From positions 1 through 64,000 of the IMG/VR virus record IMGVR_UViG_3300010885_076238: a stretch of DNA of 64,000 bases; one strand, given 5' to 3'. Every line of letters starts with the position of its first letter. The first letter of the stretch is position 1. The stretch is from a virus. A program made the translations under genes and the position numbers. A model generated the notes under the pieces. The model did no database searches and had not been told where the DNA came from. It saw only the letters and a list, made by a program, of their open reading frames with translations. Shown here piece after piece: positions 61,067 through 64,000 of the stretch.

Positions 61067-61267
61067 ATGAAGGATCATGTTCGTGACTATTCGCCTAGTC
61101 AGGAAGAAATTGAGCAGGCTTGCTTAGAGATAAGAAAAAAATGGTCTGAAGCTGAGTTTTTTAAACGAGCAAACATAAAGAAGCAAGATTATCATGTTCC
61201 ATTTTGTGATATAAGCAACTCATGCAGTGAATTTGAAGCAGAGAAAAACATCTATAGATTAGGATAA
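61067..61267 (+). CDS. Small conserved protein of planctomycete type
   Basis: After AGGAG the 66-residue product begins MKDHVRDYSPSQEEIEQACLEIRKKWSEAEFFKRA. Such short 'YSPTxEEIxxACxxIxxxWSExExxxRAG' proteins are familiar from planctomycetes. Function unknown. An upstream in-frame start was rejected because it would lack this site. Confidence 0.65.
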   Translation: MKDHVRDYSPSQEEIEQACLEIRKKWSEAEFFKRANIKKQDYHVPFCDISNSCSEFEAEKNIYRLG

Positions 61268-61280
61268 AATTTTATTTAAG

Positions 61281-61330
61281 GTGGAACGTTATGGATTAGC
61301 ATAGATGAATTTTTTCCTGCGAGATTCCAC
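61281..61330 (+). other. Hairpin leader before the UV-damage endonuclease gene
   Basis: GTGGAA (61281) pairs with TTCCAC (61325), which touches the ATG. The upstream bases TTTAAGGTGG and downstream TTATGGATT repeat motifs at the start of the 57201 structured RNA, so the two may share a fold. This is a weak match. Confidence 0.4.
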
Positions 61331-62239
61331 ATGAAATTCGGCGTTTGTTGTATAGTTCTTGATTTAGAAAATAATGATTCGCCTAAAAAGTTTCAAAAAA
61401 TAACTTACAAAAGATTTTCTTCTCTTCCTAGAGAAGAGGCAGTCGGAATTCTAAGTCAAAGAATATTAAATAATATTGACGTTACTTTTCACGCAATCAA
61501 GTATTGTGCGGAAAGAAATTACTGTTACAGGCTTTCTAGCGATTTGTTTCCTCTAATAACTTATGATAAAGCTAACGTAACTTTAGAAGAACTACCAGAT
61601 TATTCTAAAATAGAGAATTTGTTTTCTCAAATTAAAGAATATATTTGTGCAAGTAATACTAGAATTTCTTGTCATCCTAGTGAATATAATGTTCTTGCTT
61701 CTAAAAACCAAGAAGCGGTAAACAAAACTATAAAAGAATTAAATTTCTATAGTTGGTTCATGGATCAAATCGGATGTCCAGCCAATTATAATTCACCTAT
61801 GAATCTTCATATTCACAATAACGATGGTGATCCTTCGGAGATCATCGATAGATTTATAAAGAATTGCGAAGGTCTTGATGAAAATTGTTGGAACAGACTT
61901 GTTATTGAAAATGATGATAAAATTAATTGTTGGAGCGTGAATAAATTAATTAAATATTATCATTCTGCTACAAATAAGCCAATAACTCTTGATTATCTTC
62001 ATCACAAGTGTCATCCTGATAATCTTAGCGAAAAAGACGCTGTAGCCGCTTGTTGCAACACTTGGGGTGAATACAAGCCTTTATTTCACTACTCAGAAAG
62101 CAAAGAAGGCAAAAATCCACGCGCCCACGCAGATTATGCCATTAATAAATTTGACAACTACGGATTTGATTTTGATATTGACTTTGAATTGAAAATGAAA
62201 GACCAAGCCATAGCAAAATATTTGCAAGAAGTAGCATGA
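61331..62239 (+). CDS. uvsE: UV-damage endonuclease
   Basis: UVDE cuts DNA 5' to UV photoproducts. SCHPSEYNVLAS, MNLHIHNNDGD, LVIENDD, DYLHHKCHPD and HYSESKEG follow the metal-binding TIM-barrel order of the family. At 302 residues it is complete. The next gene overlaps by ATGA. It would help phage repair in sunlit habitats. Confidence 0.92.
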   Translation: MKFGVCCIVLDLENNDSPKKFQKITYKRFSSLPREEAVGILSQRILNNIDVTFHAIKYCAERNYCYRLSSDLFPLITYDKANVTLEELPDYSKIENLFSQIKEYICASNTRISCHPSEYNVLASKNQEAVNKTIKELNFYSWFMDQIGCPANYNSPMNLHIHNNDGDPSEIIDRFIKNCEGLDENCWNRLVIENDDKINCWSVNKLIKYYHSATNKPITLDYLHHKCHPDNLSEKDAVAACCNTWGEYKPLFHYSESKEGKNPRAHADYAINKFDNYGFDFDIDFELKMKDQAIAKYLQEVA

Positions 62240-63204
62240 TTGATTTATTAGAAAAATACCACGATCAAAAATTACTAATTAAACAGAGCCACCCTACTCT
62301 TCCTTTAATTATTTGGAATTATTCTCCAAAAGTTCAATATGATCGGCTATGGAACGAAACAACCCTCATGTGCCGAGCTTTGGTTACTGATCAAGAAGGC
62401 AATATAGTAGCTAGAAGCTTCAATAAATTTTTTAATTTAGAAGAAGAAAAGCAAATACCAAACGAGCCTTATGAAATTTATGAAAAATTAGACGGATCAT
62501 TAATTGTTCTTTTCTGGTACAAAGACGAATTGATTGTATCTTCTAAAGGATCATTCATTAGTGATCATGCTTTGCAAGCTAAAAGGTTATTGAATAATTA
62601 TGATTTATCCTGTTTAGATTCTACGAAAACTTATTGTTTTGAACTTGTGGCTCCTTGGAATCGAATAGTTTGCTCTTATCCTAAAGAAGAATTGTTTTTA
62701 TTAGCTAAATTCGACAATTCTGGAAAAGAATACCCAATAGACACTTACACGAACTTTCCTTTTGTTAAAAAATATAATTCTTTAGATATTAATAAAATAA
62801 AAGAAACTATAACCGACGATAGAGAAGGTGTGGTTGTTCGTTTTGATTCTGGGAAAAGAATTAAAATAAAAGGAAGCGAATATGTCAGATTGCACAAACT
62901 GGTTACTGGGCTATCTGAAAGTTCTATTTTAGAACTATTAAAAAATAATCAATCCGTCGAATCCATATTAGACAAAGTTCCTGACGAATTCTATCAGTGG
63001 GCCAAAAGTGTCGAACAAAAATTTAAATTTGAATTTAATGAAATATTAAATGAGTGTAAAAATTCCTACAAGGAAATGGGAACCAGAAAAGAAACTGCCT
63101 TGTATTTTTTGAGTCAAAAATATCCTCAAATTTTATTTGCTTTGCTTGATAAAAAGGAAACAAATGATATAATTTGGAAAATAGTTGAGAAAAATCATGC
63201 TTGA
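62236..63204 (+). CDS. T4 Rnl1-like RNA ligase
   Basis: K84 in EKLDGSL is the adenylation site (motif I), EGVVVRF motif IV and RIKIKGSEYVRLH motif V. An Rnl1 helical C-terminal domain follows. T4 Rnl1 reseals host-cleaved tRNA anticodon loops, and this genome has its own tRNA. It overlaps uvsE by ATGA. Confidence 0.88.
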   Translation: MIDLLEKYHDQKLLIKQSHPTLPLIIWNYSPKVQYDRLWNETTLMCRALVTDQEGNIVARSFNKFFNLEEEKQIPNEPYEIYEKLDGSLIVLFWYKDELIVSSKGSFISDHALQAKRLLNNYDLSCLDSTKTYCFELVAPWNRIVCSYPKEELFLLAKFDNSGKEYPIDTYTNFPFVKKYNSLDINKIKETITDDREGVVVRFDSGKRIKIKGSEYVRLHKLVTGLSESSILELLKNNQSVESILDKVPDEFYQWAKSVEQKFKFEFNEILNECKNSYKEMGTRKETALYFLSQKYPQILFALLDKKETNDIIWKIVEKNHA

Positions 63205-63472
63205 ACACAGAGAAAGTTGCGGACATACTGAAGGGGGTTGGTGTTCTTATTGTATTGAGTTGTGGAAAGAAGCATATTATAAAGGCAAAAAAGATGGAGT
63301 AGTTGGGAAAAAAGCGTTCATGTGCGTTACAGATTATGAGTATGATCTAGAATCAGCAAGTGGTGGCTGTAGGATTTATCCAAGTGAAACAGACTTGAAA
63401 AAGCATTCCAAGTGCTGGGCAGAGTGCGGAATAGTTGAAGTTGAAGTAACACTAAAGAAAGAAGAGTCATGA
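63197..63472 (+). CDS. Conserved phage hypothetical protein
   Basis: The ATG overlaps the ligase end. Six Cys (CGH, CSYC, MCV, CRIYP, CWAEC) and the motif LESASGGCRIYPSETDLKKH...CWAECGIVEVEV are conserved in small phage proteins. Function unknown; may bind zinc. Confidence 0.65.
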   Translation: MLEHRESCGHTEGGWCSYCIELWKEAYYKGKKDGVVGKKAFMCVTDYEYDLESASGGCRIYPSETDLKKHSKCWAECGIVEVEVTLKKEES

Positions 63473-63933
63473 AAGAAGAACTTGAGCAAAAATTATTTGA
63501 TAAATATCCTTATTTATTTGAAAATCGTCATAAGTCCATTCAAGAAAGCTGTATGGCTTGGGGAATTGAATTTTCCGATGGGTGGTTTGATATTATTAAT
63601 AATTTGTGTTTTGAAGTAGAGCAATATGAAAAAGAAGTCGCAAATGAAAAGTCTTCAAGATATAACAAGGATTACCAAAAGGTAAAATTTGATCAAACTA
63701 AAGAAAAATTTGGCGGGCTTAGAGTTTATTATTCTGGCGGGGACGAATACGTCAGAGGACTAATCAACATGGCAGAAGCAATGAGTTATTCTACTTGTGA
63801 AAATTGTGGAAATAAAGGCAAGCCCAATGAAGGTGGTTGGATATCAACTCTTTGTGAAAATTGTAGAACCAAGGCAAGACTAGATTCTTTGCAAAAATTA
63901 TCAGACTCGGATCAGGAATTGGGATTCGTATGA
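63469..63933 (+). CDS. Conserved phage zinc-ribbon protein
   Basis: CMAWGIEFSDGWFDIINNLC, EKFGGLRVYYSGG and CENCGNKGK...GGWISTLCENC are hallmarks of a common phage protein of unknown role. Two CxxC pairs fit a zinc ribbon. Overlaps both neighbours. Confidence 0.75.
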   Translation: MKEELEQKLFDKYPYLFENRHKSIQESCMAWGIEFSDGWFDIINNLCFEVEQYEKEVANEKSSRYNKDYQKVKFDQTKEKFGGLRVYYSGGDEYVRGLINMAEAMSYSTCENCGNKGKPNEGGWISTLCENCRTKARLDSLQKLSDSDQELGFV

Positions 63934-64000
63934 AATATCACACCAGCCCAGAAAGATTCAGCTTTCTGAAAAACAATAAAGAAAATGACTTGTCTTTAAC
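63930..64000 (+). CDS. Partial gene at the window edge
   Basis: ATG overlaps the upstream TGA (ATGA) and the frame MKYHTSPERFSFLKNNKENDL remains open to the last base. Too short to identify. Confidence 0.55.
   Translation, partial: MKYHTSPERFSFLKNNKENDLSL

Overview
The window looks like part of a large (jumbo-class) tailed-phage genome, or a prophage-like relative, with a very A+T-rich base composition and tightly packed, often overlapping genes (many ATGA start/stop overlaps). Phage character comes from tail-fibre or virion-surface genes at the left end, a prohead-type protein near 14 kb, a Dda-like helicase, two RNA/DNA-ligase-fold enzymes, a RuvB-like ATPase, a divergent sigma factor, ClpX and a solitary tRNA. 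The host may be a planctomycete. Three small proteins share a helical domain I associate with planctomycete genomes, a secreted Cys-rich protein and a 66-aa protein resemble planctomycete families, and several of these genes are visibly richer in G+C than their neighbours. The host assignment is inference.

Layout. 0-6.6 kb: virion-surface module with a Thr/Pro mucin-like stalk, a subtilase carrying a huge repeat insert, two fibre-like proteins and a glycosyltransferase fused to the same Thr/Pro repeats. 6.6-17.5 kb: small proteins, UDP-galactopyranose mutase, an HNH nuclease, a secreted trypsin-like protease, glycosyltransferases, a decayed TnpB/omega-RNA-like end, a prohead-type protein and a Dda-like helicase. 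17.5-34.6 kb: a dense glycan island containing GDP-fucose synthase, many DxD glycosyltransferases, carbamoyl-, sulfo-, acetyl- and methyltransferases, Fe/2OG oxygenases, a flavodoxin and an LRR protein. 34.7-37.7 kb: regulatory and RNA block with palindromic operators, CsrA, a ligase-fold protein, an acidic protein, TilS and a tRNA with anticodon CAU. 37.7-43.5 kb: second glycosyltransferase block (fucosyltransferase-like, GT61, GT90, SGNH hydrolase). 43.5-50.8 kb: second CsrA, host-like regulators, ClpX, an RNA polymerase alpha-CTD-like protein and a BCS1-like AAA ATPase, mixed with glycosyltransferases. 50.7-54.3 kb: GDP-mannose dehydratase with two HxRxGD-type fucosyltransferase-like genes. 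54.5-64 kb: host-like helical proteins, a structured RNA, a sigma factor, a RuvB-like ATPase, UV-damage endonuclease, an Rnl1-like RNA ligase and small conserved phage proteins.

How it fits together. About twenty glycosyltransferases, a complete GDP-mannose to GDP-fucose branch (gmd + fcl), UDP-Galf supply (glf) and many decorating enzymes suggest the phage builds a complex, modified glycan. The Thr/Pro-rich fibre proteins are the obvious local acceptor, but cell-surface remodelling is not excluded. A second theme is takeover of host gene expression: own sigma factor, alpha-CTD mimic, two CsrA proteins (one probable CsrA site overlaps the sigma-factor ribosome-binding site), ClpX with its ClpP-docking loop, and a TilS/tRNA-Ile(CAU) pair suited to AUA-rich phage genes.
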